Shown one piece after another: positions 30,654 through 40,985 of a stretch of DNA of 64,000 nt (its first letter is position 1; every line of letters starts with the position of its first letter). Below the pieces are notes generated by a model. The model was not told where the DNA came from. It did not search any database and worked only from the letters and a program-made list of their open reading frames with translations. The stretch comes from Brienomyrus brachyistius. Taxonomy: Eukaryota > Chordata > Actinopteri > Osteoglossiformes > Mormyridae. Made by a program: the position numbers and the translations under genes. The stretch spans positions 37,006,776-37,070,775 of the forward strand of contig NC_064536.1 of assembly GCF_023856365.1 (NCBI RefSeq). The letters run 5' to 3'.

Positions 30654-31486
30654 TTACACAGCAACCTGAGGTGGTTTACAAGTGCGCAAATTACAGAAAT
30701 CATTATATGCGTCATCTATAGCCCACTCGTAATCTGACCCTTCAACATCACGTTTCAACTCGCGCAATTTCTCCCGTACATTCTTTAAGCTGACACATGA
30801 CGGCCTCTACAGCACCCTGTACTTTCACAGGTGAGGGGTGGGGATTGAACACCGCGACCACTTTCGTGATGACATATTTAATCCATGGTCTATACAGCTT
30901 TTTGATCAAAAATATTTTGGGGTCGTACAGGCACGTATGCCGACGCTGGCTTGGGTGATTCACAGAGCACCCTACACAGTTCTCCTTCATGTCCTCCTCA
31001 ATTACTCAATCCAGAATGCAGGTCAAAGCCCCTTTTATTATCTTCATAGCAGAGGCGGTGATGCTCCCAACCACAGCATCTTCAGACAATGACAGCGCCG
31101 CGAAACGCTCGCAGAGCTCGTCGGTGAGGGGGCCATGATGTACCCAAGAATACATGCGGGGTCACCGCAGCTGCCTCAACCAATGATGCCGGCCATTGCG
31201 CCCATGCCAGACTCGAATAGGGGTGCTGGTGACAGGCACGGGTCGCCATATGGACCCCATGATGCGTCCTGCTGAAGCTCAGATATGGTGTCAAGTCGCA
31301 GCCCAAAGGCCCCTGGCTGTATCAGTGGAGACCAGGATGGGGACGCTGAGGGACTGTTTCAGTGTTATTCAGTAGCAGTCGAAAAGTATGTTCGTCTATC
31401 AGAGGTGGCCAGGACAGATCCGGCTGCGTGGTCACTTCAGGAGGTGTCGGGATGGTCGAAGTTTTGATGGTCTGTTTGCACGCCAT
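30654..31486 (-). pseudogene. Maverick small Cys/His protein
   Basis: A possible start is the ATG at 31486 (MACKQTIKTSTIPTPPEV), but this frame has a TGA about 54 codons later. The clear part is the frame around 31160-30780: LTDELCERFAALSLSEDAVV, a stop, then MKENCVGCSVNHPSQRRHTC, a likely zinc-binding CX2CX3H...HXC pattern. It continues with SPVKVQGAVEAVMCQLKE, shifts, and ends near KPPQVAV at 30654. A homologous C-terminal segment lies at 50235-50510. I know it only as a protein conserved in fish Mavericks; function unknown. The N-terminal assignment is tentative. Confidence 0.5.
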
Positions 31487-31744
31487 TGTTTGCTGGGGAG
31501 GTGTGTCTCGTCTTGAGTGCTAACTCACAGGAATGATGGGTGTTAATAAGTTTTCACTATGGTTAAGTACAGACTGTTATTGGCTATTATCATATGCGAG
31601 AATATGCTGCACAGAGCCCCATGCTTGTGATGCCGCGACGGTTTGCGGGGAGCACATGTTGGGTTTAGCAGCACTAAGTTGCGGGGATGGTGCGTCATCG
31701 AACTCCTTGCGGGCACTGTCTGTATGAGATCGCCAACAATTTGT

Positions 31745-32330
31745 CCGTTGCTAGCCATTTTGTTTCCAATTTGACAGCTGCTTGACACAATGAGTCAGCT
31801 TTTTAAAGAAAATGCTGTGTGGCTCTACACGCATGCGCTACATGAGAGCAAGCCAGAGAGATAGAAAACGTGCGTTGATTTAAACAAGAATTAACTGCGT
31901 TATTCCTTGATTCTTGTTGTCAAAATGCTTAGAGCGCTTTACTTTATTATTCACATTGGCAGAAAAGTGCTTCATTACTTAAAAAACTTTCTGGTTATAG
32001 GGTTTATTTGAGATAACAGGCTCTCCGTTGGTGTTGCCATTTTGAAATGGGCATCTGCGTGAGTGTGCATGCGCCACGTGCTGGCCCCTTCGGTCTATCA
32101 TTTCGACCGTGTTGTTCAAACAGACCAGCCGCATATGGCTGAGCTCCAGGACTTGCTCATTTGGCCGTCCGTCCAATTTCTTCTGAAGGTTTGCTGCTTA
32201 AATGCTTTCTTCAACCTAGCACTGGTAAATACCGCTAAAGTCTTTCTTTCAACATGTTGGTTAAATGTAATGCGTTTAAGTGCTGCCTTCTTTTAAAACA
32301 ACGTGCTGTTTGTTAATTGGTTTCGCTTGT
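31745..32330. repeat. Right terminal inverted repeat of the Maverick
   Basis: Inverted match to 1-196 plus 1487-1860. Here it is uninterrupted and so shows the pre-insertion state of the left copy (catatgcggctggtctg). It probably extends beyond 32330 toward about 32.5 kb, but the left counterpart lies outside the window, so the end of the element cannot be fixed. Confidence 0.8.
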
Positions 32331-32810
32331 GCTTGTTTAAACTCAGCACAAGCGCTCTTCTGCTTCTTTTGAGCATGTTTGTACTTGCTTAAATTCCGCC
32401 TGCTTTTCTTTCTTTCTTTTATAATAACGCTAAACTTTTTCTTCTTTAAAACATTTTGGTGCTTTCTTCTTTTAAAATACGCCATGGCGCTTCTGCCTAC
32501 TAACAACACGTGGCTACACCCGGACGGACCCGCTGGACGTGTATGTGCTAGCATGCATTCATCCTGCTATATGTTTTATTATTCCTTAAAAACATAAATA
32601 AATACATGTATTTTTATTCTATTAAAATTTAACGGCAACCCTTATCTCCCAAACCATATGCCCCCCCATTGGCAACACATGGCATAACTATGTATGGTAT
32701 ATGGAGATAACCCCCTGACCAATCAGAATAAGGGATACGCCCCCCTCCTGCGTATGACGTCAGAAGCAGAGCCGAATTTAAGCTCCGCCCAAGGTACCAC
32801 ATAATATCTC
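32331..32810. other. Maverick right end or flank, no gene seen
   Basis: T-rich sequence to about 32480, probably still inverted repeat, then unassigned sequence. At 32700-32780 there is accaatcag (inverted CCAAT box), a perfect TGACGTCA (32755-32762, a CRE palindrome) and a weak AT-rich box, which together look like a promoter or LTR U3 piece. No transcript can be assigned. Confidence 0.35.
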
Positions 32811-34511
32811 TCAGGTAGGTTAGGGAGATCCCCGAGGTGTCCCACTGGATCTCCTCCTCCAACTCCATTATGGAGGGAGAAGCAGTTGTCCAACAGTCAG
32901 GGACTTCCTCTGGGACAGGGGCCAGGAACAGGGATGGGTGTAGCCTGGGCTGGGACCTGAAGCACGGGCAGAACAGAGGCCAGAGCCGTAGCAGGAGCCT
33001 CGGGCGGAGCATCAGGGACAGGCAGAGCAGGAGCCTCGGGTGGAGCCGGTACAGGTGGAGTCAGGACAGGCGGAACAGGTTCCTCAGGAACAAACGGAGC
33101 CGGGATGGGCGGAGCAGGCGCCTCAGGAATGGGAGGAGCCGGGATGGATGGAGCAGGCGCCTCAGGAACGGGTGGAGCATCAGGAATGGGCGGAGCAGGC
33201 ACCTCAGGAATGGGTCGGAGCATCAGGGAAAGGTGGAGCAGGTGTCTAAGGAACGGGCGGAGCCAGAACATCGGGCATAACGGGAGCCTTGGGTGCCGTC
33301 ACTCTTATTAAGGGAGCGTGCTTCTTCCTCCACTGGAGCAGCTTGGGGGGGACTTGGGGGTACTGGCAGCGAACTCCCTCCGCAGCTGTTGCAGGAGCAA
33401 AGTTGCCTCTGGGGAGTCTCACACCACTGGCTCCCCCATCATTCAGCAGAACTGACCTTGGATGGCAAAAGAATGCTTAGTTAGGGTCTCAGGTGTGGGC
33501 AGAGCCGAAGCAGGAGGCACAGGAAACACGGGGGCACTGCAGGAGGCACAAAAACCACAGGGGGCGAGACTGCAGGAGGCACGGGAACCACGAGGAGTGA
33601 GGCTGCAGGAGGCACAGGAATCACAGGGGGCGAAGTCGGGGTTCGTGACCCGGTAGCAGGCACTGTCTGCTTCCAGAACTGGGGAACCCACAGGATAGTG
33701 TCCCAAATGGACCTGGCCCTTTTAAGGGACAGCCGCGTCCTGGTAAAGCAGCTGACATGGGCCAGACAGCGGTGGGCAGAGAGTCGGGGCAAGCGGTAGC
33801 AGGAGCGAACACTGCCGGATTAAGCACCGGGAGGAATTCCTCCTGACACGCAGCAGGGCAGGCAGTGGAGATCGAGACAGCCTCTAAGGATAGCTCCAGC
33901 AACTCCCATCTGCAATTCTTCCACTTTTTCTTTGCGAAGCCAGGGGCACTTCAGGCAACTCCGACAGCTGGTCAAAGGGCAGTGTGCTGGCAGTGCGCTG
34001 TCCAAGGCTACCCACCGCATCATGGACTCAGCCATGCTGTCCATGTCCATACTCCTCTACGAGGTGTGCGTCTTCGGACAGGGACATTGTCTTTAAAATA
34101 TCCCAGGAACAGACGGAGCCACGAGGCGAGCGATCGAGCCACGGGGTCATCCCTTACATCGGGCTGATCTCGCCAATATAGCACCTCGCCGATCAGCTCA
34201 AGGCATTCATCCTCGGTCAGGTGAGGCGTCTTTTGCTGGAGTCCGGTCATTCTGTCATAAATGACGCGGAATGGACCGGGGAAGCAGGTATGGAGAGCAG
34301 GTTCGGGGTAAATAAAAGGGTTTTAAAAGGGAAATGGAGCACAAACGACATAAATACTTCAACGAACAGACTGGGGAAAATATACCTAATGCAGACTAAA
34401 TACATTGAACCAATAATGGCAACAGGAAACAGCCGGTGGACGCGGGGAATCCACATGGGGTTAACGAGTGGGGCGTGGCACACAGGAGAATCGAATGAGC
34501 GGGTCATGACA
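32811..34511 (-). mobile_element. Non-autonomous LTR retroelement, copy C
   Basis: Minus-strand copy with the 5-prime LTR at 34253-34511 (reads TGTCATGACC to TTATGACA). An ATG opens two bases later (MTGLQQKTPHLTEDECLELI). Internal conserved blocks can be followed in broken frames: GEVLYWRDQPDVRDDPVA, LKRARSIWDTILWVPQFWK, a Pro-rich stretch, and MELEEEIQWDTSGISL near 32870-32820. The 3-prime LTR is missing, so the left end is approximate. Confidence 0.65.
32897..34250 (-). pseudogene. LTR-element Pro-rich protein, copy C (fragmented)
   Basis: N-terminal block in the frame 34250-34020 (residues 1-45: helical, with GEVLYWRDQPDV), then 33902-33621 and 33792-33481 with the ARSIWDTILWVP block. The Pro-rich repeat region is in 33271-32897, with repeated PAPPIPEAPAPPIPAP-type units from a minisatellite of about 39 bp (33080-33240). 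At least three frameshifts. Homologous blocks in other copies show that this is decay of a once continuous protein. Confidence 0.5.
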
Positions 34512-35264
34512 TACAGTCTGGTTCTGACATAAACACTTGAAAAACAAGCCTATTGCTATTGACAGAAACGACTATGCAAATGGATGTACTTTGTCTGCAT
34601 TTAACATCTCCAGATGAGGGATGCAGTCAGCACCTCTCTTGTTAAGAGCAGAAACATGTGGTTGGAGATGAGATTCTGCCAGTCACCCGCTAGGACTGTG
34701 AACCTAATAGTTTATGCCAGCTTTGACAACATAATCGAAATTAACCAAAGGAGAAAAGTTTTGTACAATTACTACTAGCCATGAACATGTGAGAGTTGAT
34801 GGCTATTCTCAGTTCAAATCTTTGGAAAGGCTTCTCTGTACTAAAGTACCTTGTTTGCATTTGACTATAAACTTTGATAAAGGTTATGATAAATTTTAAC
34901 TTGTTCATAATGTGAACTTTAACCACTTGCACAGGTTTGGAAACATACCCTTGTGATCTGACTTACCCCTTCACAGAATAACCTTCAACTCCTGTGTTGA
35001 TTTTGTGATCTAAAGCAGTGTTAAAAACTTTCACTTAAAGTGTGGTGTATCAATACTTTGTTTATGTGTGGTGTTTATGGTGACACTTTATGTAGTGTTA
35101 AATTAACACTATTGTGGTGGTTCACATATAAACACTTTGAAAGTGTTACATTTAATTCTGAAGGTGTTCAGTTTGCAATTATAAATTTGCATTGCGGGTA
35201 CTTCTGTTGACTTTAAATAAAACTATGCAAGCTGGAATAAATGACTTCAGCTTCATGCATTATA
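34512..35264. other. Unassigned AT-rich DNA
   Basis: No gene recognised. Around 35020-35160 the sequence has repeated forms of gtgtta and a near-palindrome agtgttaaattaacact at about 35093-35109, which resembles the inner part of a miniature inverted-repeat transposon. Ends could not be defined. Confidence 0.35.
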
Positions 35265-35269
35265 TCTGC

Positions 35270-35687
35270 TGTGATGTTCGAACACCAGAAAGGAGGCAGG
35301 CCCTGTAATGCTGGAGAAGGATTTATTGGATAGTAAGTCGAGTGCACCAAAAGCCAAAAGGGAAATCCAAGCGCGGAGGGTCTAAAGCCGGGGAGGTCAG
35401 TCCTACAGAGACAGGACGTGGAGACGAAGGGATGGGAGAGAGGACAAAGGCAGACCAGGAAGGCAGGGCAGGACAGGCAAGCGGGGGAGGCAGAGTCGAC
35501 CAGGGAAGCAGGACAGTAGGGTATGACGAGGCAGGCAGGGCAGGCATGAGACAATGAAACACTCAGTAGATGTCATTCGCATGGCAACAATACTTTGCAA
35601 CACTCTGGTACGATTTGGATTTAACTAGTTCAGTGGAATTGTGCTAATTGCTAGCAGCTGTGTTGCCCCGTCCCAGTGGGCGTGACA
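35270..35687 (-). mobile_element. Solo LTR, 418 bp
   Basis: Read on the minus strand it starts TGTCACGCCC and ends ACATCACA, with a perfect 5 bp target duplication TCTGC (35265-35269 and 35688-35692). It has an AATAAA-type polyA site (ccaataaatcc on the minus strand, about 35328). The layout resembles LTR-B, but the sequence differs enough to count as another family or subfamily. The small open frames inside it are not genes. Confidence 0.8.
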
Positions 35688-35692
35688 TCTGC

Positions 35693-37152
35693 TTCAAATA
35701 ATACATTGGTGGTTTATTTGTTCTGAGAGGTGAGGTTTCCTGTTTTGAAACAGATAAACCGCATCTAATCCAACCATGCAGATCAGCCCCACTCTATCCT
35801 GTCTGTAGAATGAACAGAGTGGTAATCTGCGTTATATTCATTCATGTCACTTAATTAAACAGACCGGAACTTTCTCACACACAAATCTCCTTGAATCCAC
35901 ACCCCCCTGCACCAGTCCACCCCCAGAACCCCAGTCCACTGGACCCACAGAGATTGTGTTCAACGAACCCAAGTTAGCAGCTCTTGTGTTTTGCTAAACT
36001 GTCAGTGCTATGCTGTATTCACTCACTTCCTCTGTGGTCTGCTGTTGATTTCTGTATTTGCAACTAGGGATGGTAAGACTCAGAGATCTGCATCAATGCA
36101 CTGGCATACAAGTTCATGATGTGACTGCCCCGATTGAAATAACGGTGTGCACCACATACAATTTGGGATGAACTTGAGATACATAATTTCTAACTGTTAT
36201 ATGGAGACCTGCTGCAGCTGGATTTACAGTGAGGACGACTTCCCCCAAATGTAGTGGAACAACACGTCTTTATTTTCCATGCAGCTCTTCTTACAAGCAC
36301 TTCACATCGAGCATCTTTACAGCACAACAGAAGAACCAAAAAAAACCCCTCTAATGACAACTGGCAGCCTTAAATTCTTTCAGCTGTCACAGACTAAACC
36401 ATTCTTCCACTCACAGGTAATTTCTTAAATTCCCCCCTTCCACCATAATACACAACACATCAACCTACATAAATACTTAACTACATTTAACATTTTCATA
36501 TTAATACATATCTTCCTCTTTAATCTTACACAAACCCCATATTATAAAACCCAAAAATCCCAGCACAACAGATTCCCCACTCTCCCTTAAGCCATGGTCT
36601 CTCCCGGAACCTTTAAATGGTGTTTGGACCCAAGGGACATATTTGCCCAAACACCTTGGAGAAACACAAGAAAGAACGGTGAGTAACCACATCTTACAAT
36701 CAGTTCTTTGCATTAATTGTTCTTACTGGTAACCTTATTCTCCCTCAATCACCATTCCTTTTCACAGACCCCACCACCTTCCTTGATGAGGAGGCACTGC
36801 GCAGGATCTGAACCAAGGCCACCAACTGACTTCAAGATCCAACAAACAAGCAAACCCCTGTATGCCACTGTTCTCCTATGCAAATCCCTGGGTAAAGTAC
36901 AATGCTAAATAAAATACTGTTTATTAAAATAAAGAGTGTATCACTAGCATGCTATCAATTACAATAAAATAATAGTAAGGGATTCCTCTCCCTTACATTA
37001 ACATCTTTGCATTAGTCATACATAATTTTTTAATGTACAATAGAGAAGTTAAATCATTTTGGTTTATTAATTTTGTTTTGTACATTTAGCTCACAACTGG
37101 TGTTATTAATATTTTTGGGGGTCATAATGCTTCCAGACCACAAGAGGGCATG
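35693..37152. other. Unassigned DNA, no gene seen
   Basis: 1.46 kb without a convincing coding frame or a repeat I recognise. A polyA-like region lies around 36905-36935 (aaataaaatactgtttattaaaataaag). The stretch 36230-36970 might be another decayed LTR or a non-coding exon, but I have no positive evidence. Confidence 0.3.
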
Positions 37153-37157
37153 TATTT

Positions 37158-39078
37158 TGTCACACACCAACTTGTGTTTGTAAGCTGCTCCCTTGTGTGA
37201 AACCCTGATTGTTCCCAGCAGTTTGATGTTATTTCTGGCTAGTCTTGTGTATTTAGTCTGCGTTCAAGTCTGTTTCTCCATTCCGGTCATTGACGTATGT
37301 GCCTGAGTGCTCCCCTGTCTGCCTGTACTCCCAAACAAACCCTGTTGTCCTGGATTCCAGTCTCTCTGATCCTGCTTTCCTGCACCCCGCTTACTTGCCC
37401 GGTACCCGGTCGTAACAGAATGACCAGACTCAGAGAAGAAGTGCTTCTGCAGACCGAGGATCAACGCCTCGGTCTGCTTCAGGAAGTTATTTACTAGCTT
37501 AATCAAGCCAAGGTACAGGAGGAACTCATGGCATTGAAGCTAGCCAATCGGAGCGGGACTATGTACTACAACAGTTGTCTCCACCCAGGAACACTCCCTT
37601 CGTGAACGAGGTGCACGAAATGCTCCAGCAGCTGTTCAAGAGGGTAATTAAGGGCCCGGCTTGTACCACGCAACAGCAAGCAGAGCCCAGAGCCGTCCGC
37701 CCTCTCCGAAGCTATAGACCCTCCATCTACAACAGCTAGCCAGAGGAGGAAGAAAAAAATGGAGAAATTCAAAAATGGGAAGAACCAACGATCTTCCTGG
37801 GGGCCGTCTCCATCTTCGATGCTTCTTCCCCCACCGAATATCGTAGGGAACCCCTCCCAATCCTGCACCCGGTAGTATTTGCCCCATGTGTCACTGCCCC
37901 CACATCACAGCGGCCGCTCGCTGCTTTGTTGCCCGGGTCTTCCGAGGGTGTGCCCGTGGCTGCACGGCTAGCACTGGTAGCTCACCCCTTCCGGGACACG
38001 CACCTAGCCCTTAAAGGGGCCAGGTCTGTATTGGACGTAATCCCGCGGACCCCCAAGGCTCTTAAAAGGGCAGCGCCAGCTATCCGGGCGCCAACCCCAG
38101 CTCCAGCCCCGGTGGTTCCTGCATCGGCGGATGATGCGGCACCCCCCGCTGTTCCTGTGCCGGCGGTTCCTGCTGCACCGCCAGTCGATGCGCCACCCTC
38201 CACTGAGCTTGTTCATGTGCTGCCTGACCAACCTGTTCTGCCCGTGGCTGTTCTGCCCAAGTCTGCGCTGTTGGTCCCGAAGGTCCCAGCCCCAGCTGAC
38301 GTGCTTTCTGGCAAGGAAGTGCCCATGCCCGCTGCACCGCCCAAGGCTCCTCCTACACCTCTGCCTGCTGCACCACCCAAGGCTCTTGCTACGCCTCTGC
38401 ATGCTGCACCGCCCAAGGTGTCGTCTCTGTCTTCTGCTTTTCCCCAGGCTCCTGCTCCTCCCTTCCCGGCTCCGCCCGGCCCTGAGCCGCCCGCTGCTCC
38501 ACCCGAGGCTCATGCTACGGCACCACCTCCGCCTGTCCCTGTTCCGTCTGAGGCCCCTCTGCCTCTGCCTGTACTTGCTCCGCCTGTCCCTGAGGCACCT
38601 GCTCCGCCTGAGGTGCCAGCAGCGCCCACGCCGCCTGCATCGCCCGAGGTCCCGGCTGCACCCACGCCTCCTGCGACACCCACCGCTGTGCCCGAGGATC
38701 CTGCAACGGTGCCGCCCGCTGTTGCACCTGATGCCCCGGCTCTGCCCGCGCCTGACGCTCTGACCCCAGCTCCGCCCGAGGTTCCTCGGGCTTCGGCCTT
38801 TTGGTCGCTTGTGACCCCTCCGACTGCCACCCGTCGCCTGCTATGGCTCCTCTTTGCCCCCCAACCTTTCCCGTTTGGCCTCCTGTCTCTCCCTCTGTCC
38901 CTCCTATCTCTGCTCTTCGTCCTTCTGTGCCTCCTATGTTCACTCCTGGTCCTTTTGTTCCGTTCGTTGGTGTTTCCCCTGTGTCTCCCTTCTTGGTCTG
39001 CCTGTCCGCGTTTCCCATCTTGTGTCAGGTGTTGTCTTGGCTTTTGCTCCTGCTTGCTCGCCCGGCACCCAGTCGTAA
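37158..39078 (+). mobile_element. Non-autonomous LTR retroelement, copy D
   Basis: The 5-prime LTR is 37158-37417 (TGTCACAC to CGTAACA). An ATG follows after two bases (MTRLREEVLLQTEDQRLGLL). At the right end only the last bases of a 3-prime LTR remain (cggcacccagtcgtaaca, 39061-39078), joined by a deletion to the internal region. It has the longest continuous Pro/Ala-rich frame of the family. A Tc1-like copy lies 58 bp downstream. Confidence 0.7.
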
Positions 39079-39104
39079 CAGCTCCTGGCTCATACGACTT
39101 TTAG
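37926..39104 (+). pseudogene. LTR-element Pro/Ala-rich protein, copy D
   Basis: 392-codon frame without its N-terminal block, which lies out of frame at 37423-37500 and ends in TAG after QEVIY. Residues 20-60 hold the conserved LKGARSVLDVIPRTPKALK block. Residues 60-300 are low complexity, about half Pro and Ala, built from repeats such as PAAPPKA and PAPPEVPAAPTPP. In a neighbouring frame the family tail FTPGPFVPFVG occurs near 38950. Several long frames are open on both strands here because the GC-rich repeat has few stop codons, so openness alone is weak evidence. Function unknown. Confidence 0.5.
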
Positions 39105-39136
39105 GGGAATAAAACTGAGCCATTCGTATGTTTATA

Positions 39137-40767
39137 CACTGAACAAAAATATAAACGCAACACTCTTGTTTCTGCTCCCATGTTTCATGAGATGGACTTA
39201 AAGATCTACAATTCATTCCAGATACACAATATTACCATTTCTCTCAAACATTTCTCACAAATCAGTCTAAATGTGTGATAGTGAACACTTCTGCTTTGCT
39301 GAGATAATCCATCCCACCTCACAGGTGTGCCACATCAAGATGCTGATCTGACATCATGGGTAGTGCACAGGTGTACCTTATACTGCCCACAATAAAAGGC
39401 CACCCTGGAATGTGCAGTTTTTTGCTTTATTGGGGGTCTGGGGACTCAGAACCGGTCAGTATCTGGTGTGACCACCATTTGCCTCATGCAATGCAACACA
39501 TCTTCTTCGCATAGAGTTTATCAGATTGTCAATTGTGGCCTGTGGAATGTTGGTCCACTCCTCTTCAATGGCTGTGCGAAGTTGTTGGATATTAGTGGGA
39601 ACTGGTACACGCTGTCGTATACGCCGGTCAAGCACATCCCAAACATGCTCAACGGGTGACATGTCCGGTGAGTATGCTGGCCATGCAAGAACTGGGACAT
39701 TTTCAGCTTCCAAGAACTGTGTACAGATCCTTGCAACATGGGGCCGTGCATTATCTTGCTGAAACCTGAGGTGATGTTCATGGATTTATGGCACAACAAT
39801 GGGCCTCAGGATCTCATCACGGTATCTCTGTGCATTCAAAATGCCATCAATAAAATGCACCCGTGTTATTCGTCCATAACAGATGCCTGCCCATACCATA
39901 ACCCCACCACCACCATGGGCCACTCGATCCACAACATTGACATCAGCAAAGCGCTCACCCACACGACGCCACACACGCTGTCTGCCATCTGCCCTGAACA
40001 ATGCAAACCGAGATTCATCCGTGACGAGAACACCTCTCCAACGTGCCAGACGCCATCGAATGTGCGCATTTGCCCACTCAAGTCTGTTACGGCGACGAGC
40101 TGGAGTCAGGTCAAGACCCCGATGAGGACGACGAGCATGCAGTTGAGCTTCCCTGAGACGGTTTCTGACAGTTTGTGCAGAAAGTGTTTGGTTATGCAAA
40201 CCAATTGTTTCAGCAGCTGTCTGAGTGGCTGGTCTCAGACGATCTTGGAGGTGAACCTGCTGGATGTGGAGGTCCTGGGCTGGTGTGGTTACACGTGGTC
40301 TGCGGTTGTGAGGCCGGTTGGATGTACTGCCATATTCTCTGAAACGCCTTTGGAGACGGCTTATGGTTGAGAAATGAACATTCAATGCACGAGCAACAGA
40401 TCTGGTTGACATTCCTGCTGTCCGCATGCCAATTGCACGCTCCCTCAATGCTTGTGGCATCTGTGGCATTTTGCTGTGAGACAAAACTGCACATTCCAGG
40501 GTGGCCTTTTATTGTGGGCAGTATAAGGTACACCTGTGCACTACCCATGATGTCAGATCAGCATCTTGATGTGGCACACCTGTGAGGTGGGATGGATTAT
40601 CTCAGCAAAGCAGAAGTGCTCACTATCACACATTTAGACTGATTTGTGAGAAATGTTTGAGAGAAATGGTAATATTGTGTATCTGGAATGCATTTTAGAT
40701 CTTTAAGTCCATCTCATGAAAAATGGGAGCAAAAACAAAAGTGTTGCGTTTATATTTTTGTTCAGTG
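39137..40767 (-). mobile_element. Tc1/mariner-type transposon, copy 2 (full length)
   Basis: 1631 bp, TA duplications at 39135-39136 and 40768-40769. Terminal inverted repeats start CACTGAACAAAAATATAAAC and are longer than 200 bp. The transposase gene between them is complete except for one nonsense codon. It is nearly identical to copy 1 at 7671-8838 outside the 463 bp deletion of that copy, so both came from recent activity. Confidence 0.93.
39456..40484 (-). pseudogene. Tc1-like DD34E transposase with one nonsense codon
   Basis: 342 codon positions. Residues 1-115 are the bipartite helix-turn-helix DNA-binding domain (MSHSKMPQMPQALRERAIGM at the start; HNRRPRVTT is the GRPR-like linker). 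The catalytic domain has D156 (VLVTDESRF), D244 (RFQQDNARPH) and E279 (SPVEHVWD), exactly 34 residues apart for the last two. The only defect seen is a TAA at codon 233 (39786-39788) between VVP and IHEHHLRF. It cuts and pastes the element at TA sites. The stop removes the second and third catalytic residues. Confidence 0.93.
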
Positions 40768-40985
40768 TATGTTGGAGCATGCTTGGTAATGAGCTGGGTG
40801 GAGGTTTATTTGGTTCATTTAAAAGATTTTGATAAATATAATATGCTTATCGTGGTGGAGGGGTTTGCGTGTTACAATGATCCCAGGAGCTATGTTGTCT
40901 GGGGCTTTATGCCCCTGGTAGGGTCACCCAAGGCAAACAGGTCCTGGGTGAGGAACCAGACGAAGCGCCGGCTCAAAAACCCCTT

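Noticed and set aside
31082..31306. 74-codon minus frame as an independent gene
   Set aside because: It is in frame with the putative start at 31486 but overlaps, in another frame, the better supported Cys/His protein region. It was therefore folded into the entry 30654-31486.
33030..33260. CRISPR-like regular repeats
   Set aside because: The repeats are contiguous, degenerate minisatellite units within a Pro-rich coding region, without unique spacers, in a vertebrate genome.
38131..38763. 210-codon frame rich in Leu, Arg and Pro
   Set aside because: Another frame of the GC-rich repeat in copy D. It lacks the conserved family blocks, which are in the frame at 37926.
39738..40370. 210-codon plus-strand frame
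   Set aside because: It is antisense to the Tc1 transposase, whose DD34E motifs identify the real coding strand.
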